Assembly: GCA_963755815.1 (NCBI GenBank)
Contig: CAVWLF010000013.1
Span: 1 to 64,000, forward strand
Origin: Palsa-506 sp963755815
GTDB lineage: Bacteria; Actinomycetota; Actinomycetes; Streptosporangiales; Streptosporangiaceae
Direction: 5' to 3'
DNA length: 64,000 nt
The position numbers and the translations under genes were made by a program. Within the stretch, counting starts at the first letter, position 1. Each line of letters begins with the position of its first letter. The notes under the pieces are model-generated. The model did no database searches. It worked only from the letters and a program-made list of their open reading frames with translations, and had not been told where the DNA came from. Below are positions 45,428 through 54,157 of the stretch, piece after piece.

Positions 45428-45907
45428 ATGGCTGGCACGCACCGCTACGAAGTGACGGTCCGGTGGACCGGGGATAACGGCTCGGGGACGAGCGACTACC
45501 GCGGGTACCGCCGCGATCATGAGATTCACGGCGCCGGCAAGCCGGTCATCCCCGGCTCGTCTGACCCCGCCTTCCGCGGCGATGCCGGCCGCTGGAACCC
45601 GGAGGAACTGCTGGTCGCCGCGCTGTCCCAGTGCCACATGCTGTGGTACCTGCACTTGTGCGCGACCGCGGGAGTGGTGGTCACCGGCTACGCCGACACC
45701 GCGGCCGGCACGATGACGATGGACGAGACGGGCGGCGGCGGCCAGTTCACCGAGGTGGTGCTCCGCCCGGCGGTAACGGTCGCCGACCCGTCGATGACGG
45801 GCCGGGCGCAGGCGCTGCATGCCGAGATCGGCGCGCTGTGCTTCATCGCCCGCTCGGTCAGCTTCCCGGTCCGGCACGAGCCGACCGTGCGCGCCAGCGC
45901 AGCGTGA
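45428..45907 (+). CDS. OsmC-family peroxidase-like protein
   Basis: A ~159-residue OsmC/Ohr-fold protein with the two reactive cysteines in ALSQCHMLWYLHLC and IGALCFIARSV, as in hydroperoxide reductases of this family. It would reduce organic hydroperoxides. The frame opens at ATG 45404, but ATG 45428 (MAGTHRYEVTVRWTG) matches family N-termini. Proximity to MarR suggests redox control; that is inference. Confidence 0.83.
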   Translation: MAGTHRYEVTVRWTGDNGSGTSDYRGYRRDHEIHGAGKPVIPGSSDPAFRGDAGRWNPEELLVAALSQCHMLWYLHLCATAGVVVTGYADTAAGTMTMDETGGGGQFTEVVLRPAVTVADPSMTGRAQALHAEIGALCFIARSVSFPVRHEPTVRASAA

Positions 45908-45996
45908 CGGCTGACGCCTCCGGAGCAGCTAGATGCACTTCCTGATGCCCGGGTAGTCTCGTCGTGGCGGGATGTGGCCGGCAGCTGGAGGTACCG

Positions 45997-47182
45997 ATGG
46001 GCGCGGTCTTCGCGGTGGACGCTGGCCGGACGCCGGTGGGAAAGATTAAGGGCGCGCTGGCCGGGGTGCGCCCCGACCACCTCGCCGCCGACGTGATCAG
46101 CGCCCTCGTCGCGCGCAATCCGTGGCTGGACCCCGCCTCGATCGACGACGTGTACTGGGGCGCGGCCAACCAGGCCGGCGAGGACAACCGGAACGTGGCC
46201 CGGATGGGCGTCCTGCTGGCCGGCCTGCCGGTGACCATCCCCGGCGCGACGGTCAACCGGCTGTGCGGCTCCGGGATGGAGGCCATCGCCGATGCCGCCC
46301 GGGCGATCGCGGCCGGCGATGCCGACATCTGCCTGGCCGGCGGGTCGGAGTCGATGACGCGGGCGCCGTTCGTGCTGCCCCGGGCGGAAGGCCCGTTCCC
46401 GCGTGATGCCGGAGTGGCCGACACGAGGCTCGGCTGGCGGCTGGTCAGCCCGCGGATGCGCGAGCTCTACCCGCCCATCAGCCTGGGCGAGACGGCGGAG
46501 AACGTGGCCGGCCGGTACGGGGTGACGAGGGCGCGCCAGGACGAGTTCGCGCTGCTCAGCCACCAGCAGGCGGCCCGGGCCCAGGCCGCCGGACGGCTCG
46601 CCGAGGAGATCATCCCGGTCGTGACACCGGGCGGCACGGTGACCGCGGATGAGGGCATCAAGCCGGACCTGACGCTGGCCGAGCTGGCCGCCCAGAAGCC
46701 GGCCTTTCCGGGCCGGCGGCACGGTGACCGGCGGCAATTCCTCCCCGCTGAATGACGGCGCGGCGTGCCTGCTGCTGATGTCCGAGCGGGCCGCCGCCGC
46801 CGCGGGGGCCGAGCCGATCGCGAGGTACGCGGGTGCCGCGGCGGCCGGCGTGCACCCGGATTACATGGGCATCGGACCGGTGCCGGCCATGACCAAGGCG
46901 CTGGCCCGGGCCGGCTGGCAGGCCGACGACCTGGACCTGGCCGAGGTCAATGAGGCGTTCGCCGCGCAGGCCGTAGCCGTGATCAACGAGCTGAAGCTGG
47001 ACCCGCAGCGGGTGAACGTCAACGGCGGCGCCATCGCCATCGGGCACCCCCTGGGTTGCTCCGGGGCCCGGATTAGCACCGCCCTGCTACACGAGTTCCG
47101 GCGCCGGGGGGCGCGCCGGGCGGCGGCCACCATGTGCATCGGAGTGGGCCAGGGAATCGCCTCGCTGTGGGAGGCGTGCTAG
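45997..47182 (+). CDS. Acetyl-CoA acetyltransferase (thiolase), frameshifted
   Basis: ATG 45997 with GGAGG near 45986-45990. The first frame has the nucleophile Cys in NRLCGSGMEAIADA and GGSESMTRAPFVLP. After KPAF it should read RAGGTVTGGNSSPLNDGA; the second half (GNSSPLNDGAACLLLMSERA, the active-site His in NGGAIAIGHPLGCSGARIS, and late Cys in ATMCIGVGQG) lies in another frame ending at 47182. TTTCCGGGCC instead of TTTCGGGCC at 46702-46711 means one extra C. It would make or cleave 3-ketoacyl-CoA in beta-oxidation or acetoacetyl-CoA synthesis. Confidence 0.9.
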
Positions 47183-47303
47183 CCGGCTCCGGGCGGGGCG
47201 CCGGGCAAGCCGGCCGGACCGGGCAGGCTGGGAATGCCAGCCCGGCGGGCGGCCGCCTGCGCCCGGTAGGGTCGGCGGTGCGTCACCTGCGAACGAGGGG
47301 ACA

Positions 47304-47957
47304 GTGACCGTGCAGCCAGGCGGGACGGGCGAGCCTCCGGCGCGCGCGGCGGAGCAGCCCGATCCGCAGTCGCGGATCGTGACCATTCCGAACGCGATCA
47401 GCATGGCCCGGCTGGCTGGCGTGCCGGTCTTCCTGTGGCTGGTGCTCGGGCCGAGATCCCAGACCGGCGACGCCTGGGCGGTCGTCCTGCTCATCCTGGC
47501 CGCGGCGTCCGACTGGCTGGACGGCAAGATCGCCCGGGCGCTGAACCAGCAGAGCAGGCTCGGCCAGGTACTCGACCCGGCCGCCGATCGGCTCTACATC
47601 GTGTCCACCATCGTCGCGCTGGCCATCCGGTCCATCATCCCGTGGTGGCTGGTGGCCCTGCTGGCCGCCCGCGAACTGGTGCTCGCCGTCGCGCTGCTCG
47701 CGCTGCGCTCGCGCGGATACGGGCCGCTGCAGGTGAGCTTCCTCGGCAAGGCCGCGACGCTGTGCCTGTTCTACGCCTTCCCGCTGCTGTTCCTGGGCTC
47801 CCACCAAGGAGTATTCGCCGAGCTCACCAGGGTCTTCGGTTGGGCGATGGCGATCTGGGGAACGGCACTGTACTGGTGCGCCGCCGGGCTGTACCTCATC
47901 CAGGCCCGCAGCCTGCTCGCGGCATCCGGTTCGGGCAAACGGGACGATCCACCGTAG
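47304..47957 (+). CDS. CDP-alcohol phosphatidyltransferase
   Basis: A 217-residue membrane enzyme with the family motif DGxxAR...GxxxDxxxD: SDWLDGKIARALNQQSRLGQ followed by VLDPAADRLY. About five or six helices follow. It transfers a phosphatidyl group from CDP-diacylglycerol to an alcohol such as glycerol-phosphate (PgsA) or cardiolipin partner; head-group not resolved. It precedes a GDP-mannose enzyme gene with the same orientation. Confidence 0.88.
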   Translation: MTVQPGGTGEPPARAAEQPDPQSRIVTIPNAISMARLAGVPVFLWLVLGPRSQTGDAWAVVLLILAAASDWLDGKIARALNQQSRLGQVLDPAADRLYIVSTIVALAIRSIIPWWLVALLAARELVLAVALLALRSRGYGPLQVSFLGKAATLCLFYAFPLLFLGSHQGVFAELTRVFGWAMAIWGTALYWCAAGLYLIQARSLLAASGSGKRDDPP

Positions 47958-48017
47958 TGTTTGGCTAGGCGAGCCAGATCATCGCCCGCACCATGACGGA
48001 AGGGAGCTCAGCCAGCC

Positions 48018-50516
48018 GTGAAGGCCGTTGTGATGGCGGGCGGGGAGGGCACCCGGCTACGCCCGATGACCGCCACCCAGCCGAAGCCACTGCTTCCGGT
48101 GGTAAATCAGCCGATCATGGAGCACGTGCTGCGCCTGCTGAAGCGGCATGGCTTCTGCGAGACGGTCGTCACCGTGCAGTTCCTCGCCTCGCTGGTCCGC
48201 AACTACTTCGGCGATGGCCAGGAAGTCGGCATGAGCCTCCAGTACGCCACCGAGGACATGCCGCTGGGCACCGCGGGCAGCGTTAAGAATGCCGAGGACG
48301 CGCTCCGCGACGGGCCGTTCCTGGTCATCTCGGGTGACGCCCTGACCGACATCGACCTGTCGGAGATGGTCCGTTTCCACCGGGAGAACGGCGCTCTGGT
48401 GACCGTCGGCCTGACCCGGGTGCCGAATCCGCTGGAGTTCGGGATCATCATCATCGATGACGACGGCCGCATTCAGCGGTTCCTGGAGAAGCCGACCTGG
48501 GGGCAGGTGTTCTCCGACACCGTCAACACCGGGATCTACGTGATGGAACCGGAAGTGCTGGCCGAGGTGCCGATCGGCGAGATGGTGGACTGGTCCGGTG
48601 ACGTCTTCCCGCGGCTGCTTAAGCAGGGCGCTCCGCTGTTCGGCTGGATCGCGGACGGCTACTGGGAGGATGTCGGCACGCACGAGAGCTACCTCAAGGC
48701 GCAGGCGGACGTCCTGTCCGGCCGGGTCCAGGCGGAGATCGCCGGGTTCGAGGTGTCGCCCGGCGTCTGGGTCGCGGACGGAGCCGAGGTGGACCCGGAG
48801 GCCATCCTGACCGGGCCGCTCTGCATCGGCGAGTACGCCAAGATCGAGGCGGGCGCGCAGTTGCGCGAGTTCACCGTGATCGGCAACAACGTGGTGGTGA
48901 AGGAGGGCGCCTTCCTGCACCGCGCGGTCGTGCACAACAACGTGTACGTGGGCCAGGGCGCTACCCTGCGCGGCTGCGTGATCGGGAAGAACACCGACGT
49001 GATGGCCTCGGCGAGGGTCGAGGAAGCAGCGGTGGTGGGCGACGAGTGCCTGATCGAGCCCGAGGCCTACCTGTCCTCCGGCGTCAAGGTCTACCCGTTC
49101 AAGACCATCGAGGCCGGCGCCGTCGTGAACACCAGCGTGATCTGGGAGTCGCGCGGCCAGCGCACCCTGTTCGGGCCGCGCGGCGTCTCCGGGCTCATCA
49201 ACGTCGAGATCACGCCCGAGCTCTGCGTCCGGCTGGCCAGCGCCTACGCCACCACGCTGAAGAAGGGCGCGGTCGTCACCACCTCCCGCGATGTATCCCG
49301 GGCCGCCCGCGCGCTCAAGCGGGCCGTGCACAGCGCACTCAACGCCAGCGCGATCAACGTCGTTGACCTGGAGGCGCAGCCGCTGCCGGTGGCCAGGTTC
49401 GAGACCGCGCGCGGCGAATGCGGCGGCGGCATCGCGCTGCGCACGACGCCAGGCAATCCGCAGTCGATCGACCTCATCTTCCTGGATAAGACCGGCGCCG
49501 ACCTGTCCCAGGCCGACCGGCGCAAGATCGAGCGAGTGTTCTCCCGGCAGGAATACCGGCGGGCCTTTCCCGGGGAGATCGCCGAGCTGATCTACCCGGC
49601 CCGGGTCCGCGAGTCCTACGCCCACGAACTGCTCCGCTGCGTTGACCTGACCGGGGTGGACGAGGCCGGGATGAAGGTGGTCGTGGACTGCGCGGGGGGC
49701 ACGGTCTCGCTGCTCCTGCCGGTCCTGCTCGGCCGGATCGGGGTCGAGGTGCTGACCGTCAACAACCGGCTGGACGAGGCATCTCCGACCCCGTCGCTGG
49801 CGCAGACGCGGGCGGGCATGCAGCGGCTGGCCGACCTCGTGGCATCGTCCCAGGCCGATTTCGGGGTGCGGTTCGATCCGGTCGGCGAGCGGATCATGCT
49901 GGTGGACGAGAAGGGCGGGCTGATCAGCGACGATCGCGCGCTGCTCGTCGTGCTCGACCTGATCGCCTCGGAACGGCGCACCGGCCGGGTGGTGCTGCCC
50001 GTCACCACGACCAGGGTCGCCGAGCAGGTCAGCCAGTTTCACCACGTCCAGGTGGACTGGACCACCACCACCCCGCATGGGCTGGCCGAGGCGACCGCGG
50101 CGGACGACGTGATCTTCGCGGCGGACGGCCGGGGCGGTTTCGTGGTGCCGGAGTTCACCCGGACCGTTGACGGGATCGCGGCCTTTACCCGGCTGCTCGG
50201 CCTGGTCGCCCGCACCCGGCTGACGCTCAGCCAGATCGACGCCCGGATCCCGTCGGCCCACCTGCTCAAGCGGTCGCTGCCCACGCCGTGGGCGGCCAAG
50301 GGAAGCGTCATGCGGACGGTCGCGGAAGCAGCGGGGGAGCGGGAGGTCGATACCACCGACGGCATCCGGGTGATCGAGCCGGCGGGCGGCTGGATCCTCG
50401 CGCTGCCCGATCCCGCGGATGCCGTCACCCACTTGTGGGCGGAAGGCAAGGACGACGATGCGGCGCAGGCGCTGCTCGACGAGTGGGCGGCCGTGGTCGA
50501 GAGCGCAGGGCACTAA
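48018..50516 (+). CDS. Mannose-1-P guanylyltransferase - phosphomannomutase-like fusion
   Basis: An 832-residue protein. Residues 1-~235 are a nucleotidyltransferase (AVVMAGGEGTRLRPMTATQP, ISGDALTDIDL, EKPTWGQVFSDTVNTGIYV). Residues ~245-380 are left-handed beta-helix hexapeptides (IGEYAKIEAGAQL, VIGKNTDVMASARV). The rest resembles phosphomannomutase (FGPRGVSGLINVEITPELC, VVVDCAGGTVSLLLPVLLG, FGVRFDPVGERIMLVDEKGG), but the usual active-site Ser motif TxSHNP is replaced by TTSRDVSRAA, so mutase activity is doubtful. Start is GTG 48018. Actinomycete relatives make GDP-mannose for glycans. Confidence 0.85.
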   Translation: MKAVVMAGGEGTRLRPMTATQPKPLLPVVNQPIMEHVLRLLKRHGFCETVVTVQFLASLVRNYFGDGQEVGMSLQYATEDMPLGTAGSVKNAEDALRDGPFLVISGDALTDIDLSEMVRFHRENGALVTVGLTRVPNPLEFGIIIIDDDGRIQRFLEKPTWGQVFSDTVNTGIYVMEPEVLAEVPIGEMVDWSGDVFPRLLKQGAPLFGWIADGYWEDVGTHESYLKAQADVLSGRVQAEIAGFEVSPGVWVADGAEVDPEAILTGPLCIGEYAKIEAGAQLREFTVIGNNVVVKEGAFLHRAVVHNNVYVGQGATLRGCVIGKNTDVMASARVEEAAVVGDECLIEPEAYLSSGVKVYPFKTIEAGAVVNTSVIWESRGQRTLFGPRGVSGLINVEITPELCVRLASAYATTLKKGAVVTTSRDVSRAARALKRAVHSALNASAINVVDLEAQPLPVARFETARGECGGGIALRTTPGNPQSIDLIFLDKTGADLSQADRRKIERVFSRQEYRRAFPGEIAELIYPARVRESYAHELLRCVDLTGVDEAGMKVVVDCAGGTVSLLLPVLLGRIGVEVLTVNNRLDEASPTPSLAQTRAGMQRLADLVASSQADFGVRFDPVGERIMLVDEKGGLISDDRALLVVLDLIASERRTGRVVLPVTTTRVAEQVSQFHHVQVDWTTTTPHGLAEATAADDVIFAADGRGGFVVPEFTRTVDGIAAFTRLLGLVARTRLTLSQIDARIPSAHLLKRSLPTPWAAKGSVMRTVAEAAGEREVDTTDGIRVIEPAGGWILALPDPADAVTHLWAEGKDDDAAQALLDEWAAVVESAGH

Positions 50517-50881
50517 AGTGGGCGGGCTCCAGCGCGACCTGCTGAGTGCCGGCGCGGACGCGGCCGGGCGTGAGACAATCGCCGTCATCGTCGGTGGCGG
50601 CGAACTGGCGGAGGTGCAGCCGGATGTGGCGGAGGCGGCGCGAGAGTGCCCCGGTGGGTCCGGCGCGCGCCGAGGCTCCCGGCCGGGGCACCGCGGGCGC
50701 CGGGCCGGGCGGCGCGGCCGGCCGCCGGTTCGCCTGGCGCCGGCGTGCGCGGCGGATGGACCGGCGCTCCGCGGCGCAGGTAGTTTTGACAGCGTCACCG
50801 GAGTACTCAAGAAGCGGCATCCAGGACGGCCTGGTTCCTGCTCCGGTGGCATGGCCGACGGAGGGGAGGCTCGGCACCCAG
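50517..50881. other. Gap before garA
   Basis: These 365 bases are GC-rich with a non-coding-looking frame from about 50625 (Arg/Ala/Gly-rich, no recognisable domain). A TTGACA at 50786-50791 has no -10 at the right distance. No gene, repeat or hairpin is confidently seen. Confidence 0.4.
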
Positions 50882-51427
50882 ATGCCTAGCATCTATTGCA
50901 CCGGCTGCGGCCGGGCGAACCCCGAAGAGGCTCGCTTCTGCTCGCATTGCGGCACCTCCCTGGGCTACGGCACGGGAGAGCGCGGGACCGAGACAACGTC
51001 AATCATCGCCGCCGCCGGCGGCGAGCAGCCCGACGCCGAGCCCGGCGATGACCTCGCCGATCCGGCCACCCTGGCCGCGCTGCCGCCCGGCACGGCGCTG
51101 CTGGTGGTCCGGCGCGGGCCGAATGCCGGCAGCAGGTTCCTCCTGGACGGTGACCTCACCACCGCCGGCCGGCACCCGGAGAGCGATATTTTCCTTGACG
51201 ACGTGACGGTCTCGCGGCGGCATGCCGAGTTCTACCGGCACGGCGGCGGGTTCACCGTTCGCGATGTGGGCAGCCTCAACGGCACGTACGTGAACCGCGA
51301 GCGAATCGAGGAGACGGACCTGAGCGGAGGCGACGAGGTTCAGGTGGGCAAGTTCCGCCTGGTCTTCCTGCTGAGCCCGCGCACTCCGGTGGAGTACGGC
51401 GGCGGGGGCGCGCAGGTCGGGGGATGA
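50882..51427 (+). CDS. garA: FHA-domain regulator GarA/OdhI-like, with zinc ribbon
   Basis: A 181-residue protein: an N-terminal zinc ribbon (CTGCGRANPEEARFCSHCGT), then the phosphorylatable ETTS motif (GTETTSIIAA), then an FHA domain (TTAGRHPESDIFLDDVTVSR and the phospho-Thr-binding residues, GSLNGTYVNRERIEE). GarA, when not phosphorylated by PknB/PknG, inhibits 2-oxoglutarate dehydrogenase and glutamate dehydrogenase. The start is ATG 50882; the following gene overlaps its stop (ATGA). Neighbour order matches Rv1827-Rv1832. Confidence 0.93.
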   Translation: MPSIYCTGCGRANPEEARFCSHCGTSLGYGTGERGTETTSIIAAAGGEQPDAEPGDDLADPATLAALPPGTALLVVRRGPNAGSRFLLDGDLTTAGRHPESDIFLDDVTVSRRHAEFYRHGGGFTVRDVGSLNGTYVNRERIEETDLSGGDEVQVGKFRLVFLLSPRTPVEYGGGGAQVGG

Positions 51428-52512
51428 ATGCATCGCATGCCCGGCCATACTTCGGAATCGGCGAGGTACTGGCCAGCCTCCGCGCGGACTTTCCGGACAT
51501 CAGCGTCTCGAAGATCCGCTTCCTGGAATCCGAGGGACTCATCGCGCCCGCGCGCTCGCCGTCCGGATACCGGAAGTTCGCCGCCGCCGATGTCGACCGG
51601 CTGCGCTACATCCTGACCGCCCAGCGGGACCAGTACCTGCCACTGCGGGTGATCAAGGAACGGCTGGTGCCCGCGACCGCGGATCCACCGGATGGCGACC
51701 AGCCCGGCGACCGGCCGCCGGACCAGTCCGGCCGCGGCGGCCGGGGAGTCCGGCTGACCCGGCGTGAACTGCTCGAAGCCGCCGGAATTGACGAGGAGAA
51801 TCTGGCCGAACTCGAGGACTTCGGGCTGGTCCGCCGGGAAGGCCGGCAGTACGGCCCGGATGCGCTTGAGATCGCCAGGACCGTCGCGGCGCTGGCCGCT
51901 TACGGCGTGCAGGCCCGGCACCTGCGGGCCGTGCGCGCGGCCGCGGAACGCGAGACGTCGCTGATCGAGCAGGTCATCGCGCCCACGCTGCGCCAGCGCA
52001 ACCCGGCCGCCAGGGAGAACGCCGGGCGGACGGCCCGGCAGATCGCTGCGCTGTCGCTTCGGCTGCACCGTGCGCTGATCGAGGCCGCGCTGGCCGAGGC
52101 CGGGCTTCCTGGCCCCGGCCTGGCCGACGCCGGGCTGCCCGACGAGCGGGCTGGCCTGGTCCGGACGCGCCGGGGACGAGGCCGCCGCGCACGGGACCGC
52201 GGCCCGGGCGGACCCGGCGCACGGCGGCCCGGCGCACGGCACCGCCGGCGACGCCTTCGGCGACCAGGAGCAGCGCCGCGCCGCCGCCGGGGGCGGCGGG
52301 CGGGCCGGACGCGGCTACGGCGGGGCGAGCGCGTGACGTACCCAGAGCAGGCACCGGTGGCCGCTGGCCGGTCCCGGGCGGCGGCCGCCGTAGCCGCGGC
52401 TGGCCCCGCCGCCGGGCCCCTGGCGGCCGTCTCCGGCGGCCCGCCGGCCCCGCCGCGGGCCGGCTGCCGCCGGGGCGCGGGCAAGCCCGGCCCGATAGCC
52501 GGTGTACGTTGA
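51424..52512 (+). CDS. ftsR: MerR-family regulator FtsR-like (Rv1828 type)
   Basis: A MerR protein with FGIGEVLASLRADFPDISVS and KIRFLESEGLIAPARSPSGY as the DNA-binding helix-turn-helix and a central C-terminal part (LTRRELLEAAGIDEENLAEL, ...RQIAALSLRLHRALIEAALAEAG). In Corynebacterium the ortholog activates ftsZ. The family normally ends at about 240 residues, here the frame runs on as Arg/Gly/Pro-rich low complexity to 52512. A shift near 52165 would give the more protein-like GDAFGDQEQR tail ending at 52336, so the true C-terminus is uncertain. Confidence 0.85.
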   Translation: MNASHARPYFGIGEVLASLRADFPDISVSKIRFLESEGLIAPARSPSGYRKFAAADVDRLRYILTAQRDQYLPLRVIKERLVPATADPPDGDQPGDRPPDQSGRGGRGVRLTRRELLEAAGIDEENLAELEDFGLVRREGRQYGPDALEIARTVAALAAYGVQARHLRAVRAAAERETSLIEQVIAPTLRQRNPAARENAGRTARQIAALSLRLHRALIEAALAEAGLPGPGLADAGLPDERAGLVRTRRGRGRRARDRGPGGPGARRPGARHRRRRLRRPGAAPRRRRGRRAGRTRLRRGERVTYPEQAPVAAGRSRAAAAVAAAGPAAGPLAAVSGGPPAPPRAGCRRGAGKPGPIAGVR

Positions 52513-52537
52513 CAAAGGGAGTGCCCTTGACCAGGGT
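52509..52537 (+). promoter_or_regulatory. Candidate sigma-A-type promoter before the nuclease gene
   Basis: TTGACA (52509-52514) is followed after about 17-18 bases by CAGGGT (52532-52537). AAGGG-agtg-CCCTT forms a short inverted repeat between them. It lies about 50 bases before the next start. Confidence 0.4.
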
Positions 52538-52583
52538 CCAGAAGTGAGGGAGCGCAACAGGCGCACGTGAGGACGGAGCCGCC

Positions 52584-53054
52584 GTGAGGCAGATGGAGGT
52601 CGTGGGCGTCCGGGTTGAGATGCCTACGAACAACCCCATCGTCCTGCTGAAGGAATCGCAGGGGGAGAGGTACTTGCCGATCTGGATCGGCCCGATGGAG
52701 GCGACCGCGATCGCCTTCGCGCAGCAGGGCATGGTCCCTGCGCGGCCGCTTACCCATGACCTGTTCCGTGACGTGCTTGAGGCACTGGGCGTGCAACTGC
52801 GTACGGTCAACATCACCGCGCTGCGGGACGGGATCTTCTTCGCCGACCTGATCTTCTCGAACGGCAAGGAAGTGAGCGCCCGCCCGTCGGACTCGATCGC
52901 GCTCGCGCTCCGCACCGGGGCCACGATCTTCGCCAGCGAGGAGATCCTGGACGAGGTCGGGGTGGCGATCCCGGACGAGCAGGAGGACGAGGTGGAGAAA
53001 TTCCGCGAGTTCCTCGACACGATCACGCCGGAGGACTTCGGCCGGGCAACTTGA
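52584..53054 (+). CDS. Bifunctional nuclease family protein (DUF151)
   Basis: A 156-residue protein matching the bifunctional nuclease (BFN/DUF151) family: MEVVGVRVEMPTNNPIVLLK, LPIWIGPMEATAIAFAQQG, THDLFRDVLEALG, ARPSDSIALALRTG. The family has DNase and RNase activity in plants; its bacterial role is uncertain. It keeps the place of Rv1829 between two MerR genes. GTG 52584 is the start. A copy of the CTAGATCGTTGAC element (see 57530) lies downstream at 53156-53168. Confidence 0.9.
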   Translation: MRQMEVVGVRVEMPTNNPIVLLKESQGERYLPIWIGPMEATAIAFAQQGMVPARPLTHDLFRDVLEALGVQLRTVNITALRDGIFFADLIFSNGKEVSARPSDSIALALRTGATIFASEEILDEVGVAIPDEQEDEVEKFREFLDTITPEDFGRAT

Positions 53055-53155
53055 CCGCGCCACCTGACCGGGCGGCCTGAGCATGCCGGTATGCGCTGAT
53101 GCCAGCGGTGCCGCTGGTCTGTCACGGTTGGTGACTCTTGCCGCGACGCGCCGCG

Positions 53156-53168
53156 CTAGATCGTTGAC
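53156..53168. repeat. Partial third copy of CTAGATCGTTGAC element
   Basis: CTAGATCGTTGAC is the core of the 21-bp ends at 57530-57550 and 59753-59773. It lies in the non-coding gap between the DUF151 gene and the second MerR gene, in the same orientation as the left end. Chance occurrence of a given 13-mer in 64 kb is low. Confidence 0.75.
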
Positions 53169-53236
53169 GCGGCCGGCCAGCCGGCCTACCGTGCGAGAGG
53201 TGTACCCAGGGAGTTTCTCCCGGGCCGGAGGTGGGC

Positions 53237-53872
53237 GTGGCCGTATCCAAGGGTGAGGATCAGGTGCCGGGCATGCGCAGCGCAGTCGCCCGGCGCGCTG
53301 AGGAGCAGGGCCTGCTCTTCGGCGATGAGCTCACGCCGCGGCCGGAGGCCGTGTACACCGAATCCGAGGGCTACCGCGGGCCGACGGCCTGCGCCGCGGC
53401 CGGGATCACCTACCGCCAGCTTGACTACTGGGCCCGCACCAAGCTGGTCGAGCCGAGCGTGCGGGCGGCCGCGGGCTCAGGTTCCCAGCGGCTCTACGGC
53501 TTCCGCGACATCCTCGTGCTCAAGGTCGTGAAGCGGCTGCTCGACACCGGCATCTCGCTGCAGCAGATCCGGGCCGCCGTCGCGCACCTGCGCGTCCAGG
53601 GCGCTACCGATCTCGCCCAGGTCACCCTGATGAGTGACGGTGTCAGCGTCTATGAGTGCACGTCCGCCGACGAGGTCGTCGACCTGCTGGCCGGCGGCCA
53701 GGGAGTATTCGGCATCGCGCTCGGGCGGGTCTGGCGGGAGGTCGAGGGCAGCCTGGCCGAGTTGCCGTCCGAACGGGCGGACGCGGCGGACGGCGACGAT
53801 GACGACGCGGCCGGCCCGGCCGCCGGAAAGGCCGACGAGCTGTCCAGGCGCCGCGCCCGCAAGACGGGCTAG
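53237..53872 (+). CDS. MerR-family regulator (Rv1830 type)
   Basis: A ~211-residue MerR protein: TACAAAGITYRQLDYWARTK (helix-turn-helix), SGSQRLYGFRDILVLKVVKR, LDTGISLQQIRAAVAHLR. The C-terminal part (YECTSADEVVDLLAGGQGVF) is the ligand-like region of this subgroup. It keeps the Rv1830 position before gcvP. The start GTG 53237 has GGAGG five bases upstream; the frame opens also at GTG 53231. The acidic-then-basic tail is low complexity. Confidence 0.88.
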   Translation: MAVSKGEDQVPGMRSAVARRAEEQGLLFGDELTPRPEAVYTESEGYRGPTACAAAGITYRQLDYWARTKLVEPSVRAAAGSGSQRLYGFRDILVLKVVKRLLDTGISLQQIRAAVAHLRVQGATDLAQVTLMSDGVSVYECTSADEVVDLLAGGQGVFGIALGRVWREVEGSLAELPSERADAADGDDDDAAGPAAGKADELSRRRARKTG

Positions 53873-53957
53873 CGGCCCGGGCCGCCGGGGGTCAGGTCTG
53901 GCCCGGATCACGTGATCGGCGGCGTCGCCTCGGGTAGGCTCGGCTGCGCTGACGAAA

Positions 53958-54041
53958 CCGTCCGGGAGAGATCCCGCGCAGGCCGCGGGGCGCCGAAGGG
54001 GCAACCTCCCCGGAACCTCTCAGGCATCACGGACCGGACGG
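53958..54041 (+). promoter_or_regulatory. Glycine riboswitch (single aptamer) upstream of gcvP
   Basis: An 8-bp perfect P1 stem, CCGTCCGG (53958-53965) with CCGGACGG (54034-54041), encloses the conserved glycine-aptamer core: GGGAGAG, CGCCGAAGGGGCAA, CCTCTCAGGCA and the closing GGAC. It lies 117 bases before gcvP, whose product consumes glycine. Only one aptamer is evident; the following GGCGTCTCTGGAG is a fragment of a second. Glycine binding should switch on gcvP. Confidence 0.92.
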
Positions 54042-54157
54042 GCCAGGCGTCTCTGGAGTCCCGTGCGCAACAGGCGGCATGCGCGGCGGACGACAGAGGG
54101 GGAGTCAGGCGGCCGCGTCCGGCGGCTGCCCCGGCCGGCCCCGCCAGGAGACGCACC

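Noticed and set aside
50786..50809. TTGACA with TACTCA as a garA promoter
   Set aside because: Spacing is only about 12 bases, too short for a normal sigma-A promoter.
48057..50852. Minus-strand frame of 931 residues antisense to the guanylyltransferase fusion
   Set aside because: Shadow frame due to GC-rich codons; no recognisable domain and no start signal.
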